Part shown: piece after piece, positions 8,110 to 17,020 of the stretch
Position numbering within the stretch: the first letter of the stretch is position 1
Layout: each line of letters opens with the position of its first letter
Assembly (NCBI GenBank): GCA_002404995.1
Contig: DHKY01000006.1
Location: 124,001 to 188,000 of the forward strand
Source of the DNA: Caryophanales bacterium UBA4682
GTDB lineage: Bacteria; Bacillota_I; Bacilli_A; RFN20; CAG-288
Direction of reading: 5' to 3'
Length of the DNA: 64,000 bases
Program-made: the position numbers and the translations under genes
Notes under the pieces: model-generated
Told to the model about the DNA's origin: nothing
The model's input: the letters and a program-made list of their open reading frames with translations, nothing else
Database searches by the model: none

Positions 8110-9399
8110 TTAATACGGTAGATAATTCAAAACCATCAACATAGAAAGAACAGTCGGAATACAGATGGGAGCGCAGTATTTTATAAAAGTAAGGTAGTTC
8201 CTTTTAATGTCCTGCTTTTTCAATAGGTTCCTCCACCTAAGGCCCGCTAAGGCACCGATAGGAGTAAAGAAAGCAGCAACATTCGATGCAACGATAGAAG
8301 CATAGATAGCATTCGTCTGTGCTCCTGTAAGAAGCGTAGAATAAAAAACTGCCATTGGAATATTGTTGATAAGGTTTGCGGTCAATAATCCGCTTAATCC
8401 ATAAGAGAAGACTTGGTTTGTGCTTTGCAAGGCTTGGCTAATATGGAGACTCACTCCTGTCTCATTAATAGCCAACACAAGAATAAACATAGATAAAACA
8501 AAAGGAATCAGATTATAAGGAATCCGTTTCAGAGTCGGAACAATATGATTCTCCTTAGTTGCCAAGGAATAAACAAGACTGAAAAGCAAGAGTGATATAG
8601 CAAAGCATAGTGCAATCAGCCACATCGGCCAATTAAGGAAGGATGAAATAGAAAGAAGGATTGTTGCTCCGCCAAGATGAATGAGGCCGACAATGATCGG
8701 AAGCTTCTTTAGCTTAGCTAATTGTAAATCATCCTGGTAAAGAAGAGGATCCTTTAAGTTCTTATGGAAAATAACTAACAGCCTTAATAAAGACACAACG
8801 CCTCCGGCAATGGTCGGAAGACTCCTTTTTTCAAAGTAAGTAAAAAACGAAATGTTCTCATAAGAGGCTAAGTAAATGTTGGTTGGATTGCCAATAATTA
8901 ATAAGCTTGACCAGGTATTGGCAGCCACAAATTCCATAATCAGATAAGGAAGGGGAGAAACTTTGCAACGTTTGCAGAAATAGCAAAGGAAAGGAGTAAA
9001 GGTGAGGATGATGATGTCATTGGAAGTGAAGACAGTCAGAATAGAAATCAAAAGATAAAGGCAAAGAAATAAAGAAAGCTGGTTTTTTCGGAACCGTTTA
9101 GCAAAACTTTCCGCGAGAAAAGAAAAGAATCCCTGCTCATCAAGGAAAATAGAGAGAATCGTCCTAGAAAGGAAAAGGACAAGGATCTTCAGCGGATTGA
9201 TTCCACTATCTGAGGTGAAAGAAGAAACGACCTCTTTCCTATCCACACAACGGCAAGATAACAGGATAATGGCACCAAGAAGCGTGACCATCCAGAATGT
9301 CGATAATTGGAATTTACCCAGCTTGATTGAAGGAAAAAAGAGTGCAGTTAGAAGAAAAAGGAAAATCGTTACGCAGACAATCGATAAACTTAAAACCAT
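8110..9399 (-). CDS. ArsB/CitMHS-like (ion transporter superfamily) membrane permease
   Basis: A 429-residue protein that is almost entirely hydrophobic, with about ten or eleven predicted membrane helices. It contains the superfamily signature around TSNDIIILTFTP and, after the next helix, AANTWSSLLIIGNPTNI, which resemble the two re-entrant hairpins of ArsB, NhaD and citrate or dicarboxylate carriers. The second half repeats this with NLINNIPMAVF and SNVAAFFTPIGALAG, as expected for the inverted-repeat fold. The substrate cannot be read from sequence; arsenite, citrate/dicarboxylate or Na+/H+ exchange are all possible, and no ars genes are nearby. A TATAAT lies nine bases before the ATG with no Shine-Dalgarno sequence, so the mRNA leader may be nearly absent. 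Confidence 0.8.
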   Translation of the reverse strand: MVLSLSIVCVTIFLFLLTALFFPSIKLGKFQLSTFWMVTLLGAIILLSCRCVDRKEVVSSFTSDSGINPLKILVLFLSRTILSIFLDEQGFFSFLAESFAKRFRKNQLSLFLCLYLLISILTVFTSNDIIILTFTPFLCYFCKRCKVSPLPYLIMEFVAANTWSSLLIIGNPTNIYLASYENISFFTYFEKRSLPTIAGGVVSLLRLLVIFHKNLKDPLLYQDDLQLAKLKKLPIIVGLIHLGGATILLSISSFLNWPMWLIALCFAISLLLFSLVYSLATKENHIVPTLKRIPYNLIPFVLSMFILVLAINETGVSLHISQALQSTNQVFSYGLSGLLTANLINNIPMAVFYSTLLTGAQTNAIYASIVASNVAAFFTPIGALAGLRWRNLLKKQDIKRNYLTFIKYCAPICIPTVLSMLMVLNYLPY

Positions 9400-9581
9400 A
9401 TCAGAAAAATTATAGGCACTTCCAAGTCATAGCTATTCTGAAAACGCCTACATATATCGATAAGTTCAAAGAGAAGGAACCAGAAAACATAATTTTCAGC
9501 AAATCATCGCTTTAAAACCGCTATCTTTCTCATTTTGCTATGCAAAAAACAAAATTCGTTACCCTTATTAATAAGAGGCGT

Positions 9582-9587
9582 TACAAT
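9582..9587 (+). promoter_or_regulatory. -10 element for the M6 metalloprotease gene
   Basis: TACAAT about 42 bases upstream of the ATG at 9630, with TTACCC 17 bases before it as a weak -35. The remaining 9400-9630 gap holds no other recognisable feature. Confidence 0.35.
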
Positions 9588-9629
9588 GAATGGCAAGCCA
9601 TATACGGCATCATAAACAGGTAATAGACT

Positions 9630-11849
9630 ATGAAAAAAAGAACACTGCCACTTTTCCTTTTCTTATCGCTGCTACCATTAGCAGGGTGCGAAAAGACGAA
9701 TCTTCCATCTCAGACGGAAGTTCCTACCGTTTCCTCTACGGAAGCAAAAACGGAAAAGATTTTATATATTGAGAATTATCCGCTCACTGCTTATTACCAA
9801 TATGAATTGCTGGATTTTTCCGACCTTGTTGTCGCTTCTCTTACTTATGTCAACGACAAACCAGTCGGAGAAAAGGAAATCGTCACAGACTATCAGATGA
9901 CAGACGAAGAGAAAAACATCATCCAGAATGGAAAAAGGATGAAAAATACCGGTAGTTTCATCTACACAATTTCAAAGGATGGATACACATCCTGCACTTT
10001 TTCCGTTGAGGTTTACCCTTCTACCGGTTTCAAGCAGACGCTAGGAATTACCTCCTACCCAAAGACAGGATACAGAATTGGTGAAACTTTCTCTTCTGAT
10101 GGACTTATGATGACCTTAAAGACACACAGGAAAACAGAAGAAGGAGCGAAGGATATAGCAATTGCCGTTACAGATTATACAAGGACCATTGATGGTGAGA
10201 GTGCTGAAAACTACGTTTTCAATGACTATAAGATGCACACATTGAAAGTAACTGTAGAAGGATATGATGGTCCTATCAGCGTTAATATCTCCTTATCAGC
10301 AACAGCTGAGAATAATAATTTTACAAAAAATTCTTATTCTGATGATTCTGTAGAATGGAAGGATAGTAACCAAAAGATGAAATTATCCATCTCTTCTGGA
10401 AAGAAAGAGAATGGAGAGCAAAGCGAAAAAAACCTCTATACCTCGGACGAAGTGAAACTAAATTATACAATGGCAGACTATAGCCTAGCAAATGCTTATA
10501 ACTGGCACTATATGCCATCCAAAGGAAACGTGCCTTTGCTTGTCATTCCAATTGTCATGCCTGGATACGAAAACGATGCAACAAATGAAACATGGGAAAG
10601 AATCAATTCCTGTTTCTTCGGAGACTCTTCCAATACCACCTTTGAATCCCTTCGTTCCTATTACTATAAATCCAGTTTTGGTCAGCTTAATCTGACTGGT
10701 GGTGTGACTGGCTATGTCGATGCTGCTGAATTAGCTCCTTCCAGGAATACAGAGAATATTTCCAGTGATGATACTGCCAAACTTGCAGAACTTGCTTTCA
10801 ACTGGGCTAGGAAAACATACAACCTGAACGCAAAAGATTTTGATACCGATCAGGATGGAACAATCGATGGAAGGTGGATTATCTATCTTCATGATATTAA
10901 TTCTGCAAGCAATTACTGGGGTTTCACGTCTACAACCGGAAAAGTCGGAACAAAGGACAACCCATGTGTCAACAGTTATGGATGGGCAGGGACTCAGTTC
11001 TTAGATGACTATTGCTATACTTATCAACACGAGGATATCAATGATGCCCATGTCATCATTCACGAAACTGGACATAGGCTAGGTCTTACTGATTATTACT
11101 CTTATGGCCAGCAGACCTATTCTCCTCTTGGCGGAAAAGACAGGATGGACAACAATGTCTTTGATCATAATCCATACTCGAAGAGGCTGCTCGGATGGGT
11201 AACACCAAATGTTGTCACTGGCTCTGTCGATGATAGGAGCTTGTACACCTCCTCTCACAAAGATGATGCAATGGTGGTGATTCCTTCTGACGATTATGTT
11301 CCGGAGATTGATTCAGATGGAAAGCTTCTTTTCAATCCATTCGATGAATATCTTGTTGTGGACTGCTTTGCAAACCGCAATAGGAATACAGAAGGATGGG
11401 ATATCTATCAAAGGACTCCTTTGAATGGACAGGGAGGAAGAGTCTTCCATGTCGATTCCCGACTCATGGATTCTGATACGATGAAATTGACAAATGATCC
11501 AAGTGATCTTTTTGCTTTGAAAGAAACTGCAGGTGGTTTAAAAGAACAGCCACATGCCTTGCATCCAATTTCTAATACGGAATCAGGAGAACGCGCCGAG
11601 CATAACTATGGTCTATCTACCAGTGCAGACGCCTTTGACGAAATTCGTCTTATCTCTGGATGGGGTGTCGGAAACCGATACTATGATATCCCACTTTCAA
11701 GAAGTCATACCTTGTCCTTAAACGACCTCTTCACAAAGAACAAAACATTCTCATTATCTTCCTTCCCGAATCAGTTCAACGGAAATGGATTTAATTCTGG
11801 TGCTTCCTGCTCCTATAAGGTCACATTTGTCGACGTCCCTGCAAATTAA
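9630..11849 (+). CDS. M6-type (immune inhibitor A-like) metalloprotease lipoprotein
   Basis: A 739-residue surface zinc protease. The N-terminus is a lipoprotein signal (MKKRT, leucine-rich core, LAGC). Residues about 40-230 look like two or three beta-rich Ig-like modules. The catalytic domain follows, with the zinc motif HETGH at residues 478-482 inside IIHETGHRLGLTDYY, the pattern of 'M6 family metalloprotease domain-containing' proteins. Downstream GGKDRMDN and the long C-terminal region also resemble this family. It is probably anchored outside the membrane and degrades host or dietary protein. It is a single gene, followed by a plus-strand terminator hairpin at 11959-12015. Confidence 0.88.
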   Translation: MKKRTLPLFLFLSLLPLAGCEKTNLPSQTEVPTVSSTEAKTEKILYIENYPLTAYYQYELLDFSDLVVASLTYVNDKPVGEKEIVTDYQMTDEEKNIIQNGKRMKNTGSFIYTISKDGYTSCTFSVEVYPSTGFKQTLGITSYPKTGYRIGETFSSDGLMMTLKTHRKTEEGAKDIAIAVTDYTRTIDGESAENYVFNDYKMHTLKVTVEGYDGPISVNISLSATAENNNFTKNSYSDDSVEWKDSNQKMKLSISSGKKENGEQSEKNLYTSDEVKLNYTMADYSLANAYNWHYMPSKGNVPLLVIPIVMPGYENDATNETWERINSCFFGDSSNTTFESLRSYYYKSSFGQLNLTGGVTGYVDAAELAPSRNTENISSDDTAKLAELAFNWARKTYNLNAKDFDTDQDGTIDGRWIIYLHDINSASNYWGFTSTTGKVGTKDNPCVNSYGWAGTQFLDDYCYTYQHEDINDAHVIIHETGHRLGLTDYYSYGQQTYSPLGGKDRMDNNVFDHNPYSKRLLGWVTPNVVTGSVDDRSLYTSSHKDDAMVVIPSDDYVPEIDSDGKLLFNPFDEYLVVDCFANRNRNTEGWDIYQRTPLNGQGGRVFHVDSRLMDSDTMKLTNDPSDLFALKETAGGLKEQPHALHPISNTESGERAEHNYGLSTSADAFDEIRLISGWGVGNRYYDIPLSRSHTLSLNDLFTKNKTFSLSSFPNQFNGNGFNSGASCSYKVTFVDVPAN

Positions 11850-11863
11850 GTGTAAGACTGAGG

Positions 11864-12050
11864 CCGCCAGGCCAAGAGCTAGTCCTAGGGAATCAAGGCC
11901 AATCGGGCCCTTGAAATCCAGTGACTAACCGACTAAACTAAGAATGAAAGTTATGATTGCTGCAAGATCTGAAAGTATGTCTAGGACACACCTGAGGATC
12001 ATTGCAGCTTTTTTTAGTTTCACCCTGGCTTTGCCTTGATGGCCTGGCGG
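11864..12050. repeat. Structured intergenic element closed by a 10-bp inverted repeat
   Basis: CCGCCAGGCC at 11864-11873 is exactly complementary to GGCCTGGCGG at 12041-12050 and could close a 187-base structure. Inside are several further hairpins: TCAAGG/CCTTGA near 11905-11930 and GCTGCAA/TTGCAGC at 11959-12008. Just outside, AGACCT/AGGTCT pair near 12065-12100. The stretch is more GC-rich than its flanks and has no open frame. It could be a structured RNA, or terminators plus an integration scar beside the recombinase-bearing island. I do not recognise it as 5S, 6S, SRP, RNase P or tmRNA. Confidence 0.4.
11959..12015 (+). terminator. Terminator hairpin downstream of the M6 protease
   Basis: GCTGCAA pairs with TTGCAGC and is followed by seven T. 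The long loop contains its own small hairpin, TGTC-tag-GACA. The T-run is on the plus strand, matching the protease transcript. Confidence 0.6.
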
Positions 12051-12143
12051 TGATCAGAGTAAGACCTCATGTGGACTGATATCCTCCATTCTAGGTCTCA
12101 TCTAATAGGGAACGGAAATACCGAAATTTATAATAATCAGTTC

Positions 12144-13082
12144 TTAAAAACAAGCATCTTTTCTTCCTTCAATGTCTTTCCTCCTGTTCTCAATGCATTT
12201 TCTTTTCTCATCGTTACTAGGATGAACATATAAATCCAAAGTGATCGAAATACTTGAATGGCCGAGAATCGAGCTGACTGCTTTATAATTCGTGTTATTT
12301 TCAATGCAACGGGTAGCGAAGGTATGACGGAGCCCATGGAACTTTATCGGATTGATGCCAAGCTTGCACAAAAGATTTTTAAAATGATTTCGATAGACTC
12401 TAGGCTCTATTGGTTTATCCGAATTCGTAAGAAGATAAAAAGAACCATTGACAATTCTTTTCAATGGCTTAATGATTTTCAAAAGAGATGATGTCAATGG
12501 AATACATCTCTTAGAATGAATGGTCTTTGGTTCACCGATAATCAATTCCGTCTTCTTTCCTTCTTCATTCAGATAAATTCTTTCTACTGTACGGTTAACA
12601 GAAATTTCATTGCAATCCAATGAAATATCTTTCCACCTCAATCCACAGATTTCTCCAATTCGCATTCCCGTCTGAAGACAGATAAGAATTCCAAGATTTT
12701 CAAATGAGAAATTCTCTTTCAAATAAGAAAAAAGCTTACGTTCATCTGTTTTCGACCTAACCTGGGTTTTCTTTTTTTCTTCTTTGGAAGGGAAATGAAT
12801 CTCTTGTATATCAACTTTCCTCCTATGATTGCTCTGTGCAAACCGGAGAATCATTTTCAAAACAACCACTATATCTCTAATCATCTTCCTGCTAAGTCCG
12901 CTATTAATTTTATCCTTCACGAATTCTTGGAGTTTCACGTCTTCCGTTTGCATATAGTCTTTGAAAGTTGGCATAATATGATTTTTTATGATTGCTCGAT
13001 ATATACACAAAGTCGACTTCTTAACAAACTGTTTCTTATAATCCAAAAACGAATTCACGACAACTTCAAAACTGTCTGCCAT
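12144..13082 (-). CDS. Tyrosine recombinase / integrase
   Basis: A 312-residue site-specific recombinase with an N-terminal SAM-like core-binding domain (about residues 5-90) and a C-terminal catalytic domain. The full catalytic set is present: R141 (TGMRIGE), K186 (GEPKT), H249 and R252 (HGLRHTFA), H275 (LGHSS) and the nucleophile Y285 (LYVHP). AGGAGG precedes the ATG. It lies 73 bases after the helicase gene on the same strand, so it is probably the last gene of the restriction operon. That position and the 39-bp inverted repeats in the methyltransferase gene suggest it acts as a local DNA invertase, similar to recombinases in invertible hsdS loci. A conventional integrase of the island is the alternative. 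Confidence 0.92.
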   Translation of the reverse strand: MADSFEVVVNSFLDYKKQFVKKSTLCIYRAIIKNHIMPTFKDYMQTEDVKLQEFVKDKINSGLSRKMIRDIVVVLKMILRFAQSNHRRKVDIQEIHFPSKEEKKKTQVRSKTDERKLFSYLKENFSFENLGILICLQTGMRIGEICGLRWKDISLDCNEISVNRTVERIYLNEEGKKTELIIGEPKTIHSKRCIPLTSSLLKIIKPLKRIVNGSFYLLTNSDKPIEPRVYRNHFKNLLCKLGINPIKFHGLRHTFATRCIENNTNYKAVSSILGHSSISITLDLYVHPSNDEKRKCIENRRKDIEGRKDACF

Positions 13083-13155
13083 GGTTCATTCCTCCTTTTC
13101 TGGCAGTTTCGATTGTAACCTTTCTTAAACTTTCATTAAGAAGCGCTAATGGGTT

Positions 13156-15789
13156 TTATATTTCTTTTCTTAGAATATATTTTATATCCTCTATCCTACT
13201 CTCTCGGTCTCCAATAACAGCTAACTTGCCAGATTCAATAGTAGAAAGCATACGTTCGGCTTTCCTGTTGAGACGCTCGAGAATCAAATTATCAATCGGA
13301 CCGAAGAAAGAACTGGACTTGCTAATTGAATAGTAATAATGAGTATGAATATCTGGTTTGAGACCTACACGATTAATACGGTCCTTAGATTGCAGCCTAT
13401 AAGTCAAATTGAAGCCATACTCAAGATAGATGGCATCATGGCAGACCCTATGAAGAGATACAGATTCTGCTAAGGTATTTGGATTTGTAATCAATACCTG
13501 TATATCCGAATACTTGAATCCGTTGATTTTATTATCTCGAATAAAAACATCATCTCTTCCGCAAATTGTTGTACATCGAATGCCTAAAGCAGCAAGAGCA
13601 GAAGAAAGATAATCAATCGTACCAATGAAAAGACACCATACGAGAACTTTTCTTCCTTTCGATACCAGTGTTTGGATTTTCAAAATAGTTGCCTGCCTTT
13701 TGCTAGAGATCTTGACTTGTTCTAGAATCTGGTCCAGTTTATCCTCCGGCAGTGAAGATTCCTCCGAATTTAAAGAAACGAAGTCCTGTTTATTATCTTC
13801 ATCGTATAATTTTTCCATTTCTTCAATCGATATCTTTCTTTTCAACAGAAGCGGATTTGAAGAGGCTTGAATCAAACGAATATATTTCAGCAAGGGATTC
13901 TGAATATACTTCCAAATCAGCTGATAGAGCTTGTCTTCGGCTTCTGTTGTTGCCACACAAAGAGAATCAAAATCATCAGGATCAGGGAGAGGAACGTTGA
14001 GTTCTTTTTTCGTTGTCCGTACAAAGTAAGGAAGCAAAGAATTGATTGTTTTTTCAGCACATATAGGATTTCCATCCGATGCTTTCAAACGGCTAGGTGA
14101 CAACATAGAAAAAGACTGTTCGATATCATCTGTATAGAGCAATTTAAGATAGTTATAAAGATCACAGAAGGAATTCGGAAGCGGTGTTCCAGTCAAGGCA
14201 AGGCGATAAATAGGTTTGTCTTTACAATCATTTATCAACCGAAAGAAATTATTAGAGGTAACTCCCTCCAATGATTTCAGTTTATGAATTTCATCAAAAA
14301 CAAGCCTTGTCTTCTCAGACAAAACCTCTTCCGATAGAATCTTTATCTTTTCGTTTATACGTTCGTTGCCGTTACCAAGAAAATCATAATTAAAAAGGTA
14401 CAGAGAATATTTGTTCTGCGATAAGGCTTTTCTATAATCATACCGATGCTGGGTGATATCAAAAATAAGCAGTTCTCTTTTATTTCCAAAGATTGCCTTT
14501 CCTTCTTCTTTCCATGCTTTAAAGCAATTGAGTGGACCGAAAACAACAAGGTTTGTGCATTTGTTTATTTTCTTTGACGATAGGTAGGAGAAGAGTCCAT
14601 ACGAAATATAGGTTTTTCCAGTTCCCGGAACGGAGAAGTCCATAGAAGAAATCATCTGGTAATGATAGAAGGCGTTCTGCCTCTGTCTGTCTTTTAACCG
14701 AGCCTGCCTTTCATTGTTTACTACACTTGCAAATTCAGAGTAGCTCTTTCCCCAAAGTTCTTGTTCCCGGTTTTCTTTTATCGCAAGGCCAAGGTTAATC
14801 CGCTGTGAAATTTCTAGATTATGGATATTAAGGTATTCTTCAGCCAAAGAAGATAAGATAAGCGAAATCTTGTTCTGTTCCAGCCGTCTTATGACTTTAT
14901 CCCGCAGGATATGAAGAGAAAGAGGAAATATCCTGTATTGTCCTTGAGATATCTCAATCCATTTACCACCAACATAGTTTTGCAAAACGTAACGATTTCC
15001 TAAAACTTTATTAATCGTAAGATCCGATAAAAGAATATTGCCTTTTTCTTTATCGATATCAATGAAAACACAGTCGTTTGCATTGCAGAATTCCTCTCTG
15101 CTAAGAAAGATTTTTCCTTTGCTAAACGATTTCAGTTTTTCAAATAGATTTCCAATAGGATAAAAAGTACGGACAGAAGAGGAGTACTCGTTGTTCCAGA
15201 TTAAGTTGAACTGGTTTTCGCCGAACTCCGTATCCTGTTTCTGTTCTTCGGATAGATAGGAAGCAAAGATCGTAAATTCCTCTGCATTAAGCCTAGTACC
15301 TTTGATTGTCTCATTTCCTGAACCACTAAAATAGACTTTGTTTCCTTCGCAGTCGGAAAACAAACCAGACTTAATATGAAGAATGGAGGCCTCTTCCCGT
15401 ACCCTGAAAGCTATCTTCACATCGGCAAGTCCATGTTCAATCAGATAGCCAAGGTTTGCGACTTCAAAGTCAGAGGCAAGAAGAGCTGATTTTGTATCAA
15501 TGCTTTCTGCCCTCTGGTTCCTTTTCTTTCTGTATCCTTCTTCGATGTCCTCCCTGTCGCTCTGATCTAACTGATAGGAAAAGATAAATCGTATTTTTCC
15601 TCCATTCGCAAAGAGATAATGAAGTCCAACGGAAAAAGACTTCAACAACGCGGAAGAAAAGTAAGGCGAAATCCGATCATATCGATTGGAGACCGAGAGA
15701 CAAGGAAGATAGAATTCGTTTATCAGATCTGTACCATCATGGGCAGGATCATAATGTCTCTGCAAGCGAACATCACGCAAGGTCATCAT
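13156..15789 (-). CDS. PLD-type nuclease fused to SNF2-family helicase
   Basis: An 877-residue protein. The N-terminal part (about 1-190) is a phospholipase D-type nuclease domain with one HKD motif: HIK at 138-140 and GSGNE at 156-160. The second part is a superfamily 2 helicase/translocase: Walker A PGTGKT with K392, motif II DEIH at 499-502, motif III LTGTP, and the SNF2-like motif VI QSKDRINRVG. ATP-dependent DNA translocation with cleavage is expected, as in CglI and NgoAVII restriction complexes, where PLD nuclease and helicase are separate subunits. It overlaps the ParB-like gene by 17 bases. It is probably the ATP-dependent effector of this restriction island. Confidence 0.88.
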   Translation of the reverse strand: MMTLRDVRLQRHYDPAHDGTDLINEFYLPCLSVSNRYDRISPYFSSALLKSFSVGLHYLFANGGKIRFIFSYQLDQSDREDIEEGYRKKRNQRAESIDTKSALLASDFEVANLGYLIEHGLADVKIAFRVREEASILHIKSGLFSDCEGNKVYFSGSGNETIKGTRLNAEEFTIFASYLSEEQKQDTEFGENQFNLIWNNEYSSSVRTFYPIGNLFEKLKSFSKGKIFLSREEFCNANDCVFIDIDKEKGNILLSDLTINKVLGNRYVLQNYVGGKWIEISQGQYRIFPLSLHILRDKVIRRLEQNKISLILSSLAEEYLNIHNLEISQRINLGLAIKENREQELWGKSYSEFASVVNNERQARLKDRQRQNAFYHYQMISSMDFSVPGTGKTYISYGLFSYLSSKKINKCTNLVVFGPLNCFKAWKEEGKAIFGNKRELLIFDITQHRYDYRKALSQNKYSLYLFNYDFLGNGNERINEKIKILSEEVLSEKTRLVFDEIHKLKSLEGVTSNNFFRLINDCKDKPIYRLALTGTPLPNSFCDLYNYLKLLYTDDIEQSFSMLSPSRLKASDGNPICAEKTINSLLPYFVRTTKKELNVPLPDPDDFDSLCVATTEAEDKLYQLIWKYIQNPLLKYIRLIQASSNPLLLKRKISIEEMEKLYDEDNKQDFVSLNSEESSLPEDKLDQILEQVKISSKRQATILKIQTLVSKGRKVLVWCLFIGTIDYLSSALAALGIRCTTICGRDDVFIRDNKINGFKYSDIQVLITNPNTLAESVSLHRVCHDAIYLEYGFNLTYRLQSKDRINRVGLKPDIHTHYYYSISKSSSFFGPIDNLILERLNRKAERMLSTIESGKLAVIGDRESRIEDIKYILRKEI

Positions 15790-17020
15790 CGCATACCTTT
15801 TTCCTTGCTTCTAGTTTTCCTTCAATCCTTTCAATTTGTTTCAGAATCTCGTTCTTACTACCCTCTGGGAGATTCCTCAACTCAATCGGATGGATGTCCT
15901 TGATTTTATCTAGTACATCATCAAGAACATTCTTCGGCCCGTCCCTATACCGTTTTACATTTTGCTCTTGGCTTCCTTTAAGAAATGCGTTATCAAGGGT
16001 TACCTGCAGTTTTTTAAGATAAGAAGCACGTTTTTCAGTTTCTTCTGGTGTTGTTGGCTTTTGGTCCTTTATCGCCAATGAAGTCGGAAGGTTCTGAATG
16101 AATTCAGGGGTTTCAATTGCTTGATTAACTGACTGATAGAGTAAACCATCTTGCTTTGCATCCTTAATCACAGCACGGATATCTCTTGTACGATCTCCTT
16201 GCCCATTGAATGTCCTATAAGAGTAAATAGTGTTTTTCTTTTCATCCCACTCTTCCTGAGACATCTTCTTTCTTCCTCCTGCAATATCCTCAAGAGGACC
16301 ATCCAATTTATCTTTTTTGAGATAAGAAAAAGCCTTCGGCTTACCAATCCACTCAAGATAATCAAGCCTTGTCTCTACGACCCGTTTATTATCATCATAT
16401 TTTGATGACTTCCTTCCAGCAGCATAACAATAGGTATTCTTATCAATGCAATTCGGAGAATCTGTGTTCCTGGTGTCATTATAAAAGCTAGCAAGAAAAT
16501 CAATTCGGTTATAGTCTTTCTTTTCATCGTCGTTGAACTGAATATTCAACTCAAGAAGCTTTATATCATGAACCTCGTTTTTTGTCTTAGGAGAAGGAAG
16601 GACAACACATTCAAAATACTCGAATTTCGGATCTCCGGTTTCTTTTCTCAACTCTCGGATACAGGAGAATCTTCGGTTTCCGTCGATGATTCTGCCATCA
16701 TCGAGAATAACACCAGGAATCCTCTGTCCCTTGCTCTTAATGTCCTCTTTCGTGGCTTCAAATGATTTTCCGCTATCATCAGCAGAAGCCTTGATATATC
16801 CAGCGATAATGTCGTTGAATTTTTCATAGTCTCCTGCTTCCAGACATCCTCTGGCTTCTCCGCCATCTTCTTCAATATAGGTTGCAATACGGCCGTTCTG
16901 GTCATTAAAGAAAAGCTGGTCAATCGGAACAAAAAAAGATTGATATTCCTTTGTACCTTCTCGGCCGATTGTCAGACGTTTGCTAAGTCCTCTTTTTAAA
17001 TTAATCGTATCAATTTTCAT
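15773..17020 (-). CDS. ParB/Srx-fold domain protein in restriction operon
   Basis: 415 residues. Residues about 55-125 hold a ParB-like segment centred on DDGRIIDGNRRFSCIREL, the DGxRR/DGNHR type signature of ParB N-terminal and DndB-like domains. The middle is helical, and the C-terminus (from about 320) is lysine/glutamate-rich and probably coiled. In defence loci such domains can bind or hydrolyse nucleotides, nick DNA or sense modified DNA; which applies here is unknown. Its start overlaps the endonuclease stop (ATGA) and its end overlaps the helicase gene, so it is an integral operon member. It is unlikely to be the chromosome-partition ParB, which has a different helix-turn-helix layout. 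Confidence 0.65.
   Translation of the reverse strand: MKIDTINLKRGLSKRLTIGREGTKEYQSFFVPIDQLFFNDQNGRIATYIEEDGGEARGCLEAGDYEKFNDIIAGYIKASADDSGKSFEATKEDIKSKGQRIPGVILDDGRIIDGNRRFSCIRELRKETGDPKFEYFECVVLPSPKTKNEVHDIKLLELNIQFNDDEKKDYNRIDFLASFYNDTRNTDSPNCIDKNTYCYAAGRKSSKYDDNKRVVETRLDYLEWIGKPKAFSYLKKDKLDGPLEDIAGGRKKMSQEEWDEKKNTIYSYRTFNGQGDRTRDIRAVIKDAKQDGLLYQSVNQAIETPEFIQNLPTSLAIKDQKPTTPEETEKRASYLKKLQVTLDNAFLKGSQEQNVKRYRDGPKNVLDDVLDKIKDIHPIELRNLPEGSKNEILKQIERIEGKLEARKKVCDDDLA

Noticed and set aside
12036..12120. 5S rRNA-like start (GGCCTGGCGG followed by G-rich text ending in TAGGGAAC)
   Set aside because: The first and last words resemble 5S rRNA, but the internal CCGAAC block and the expected 3' partner helix are missing, and the sequence pairs with 11864-11873 instead.
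13625..14100. Several 77-82 codon plus-strand frames opposite the helicase gene
   Set aside because: They overlap conserved helicase motifs and show no ribosome sites or family features.
15773..17020. Chromosome-partition ParB for the parS-like site
   Set aside because: It has a ParB-like DGNRR motif but no recognisable parS-binding helix-turn-helix layout, no adjacent parA, and it is embedded in the restriction operon.
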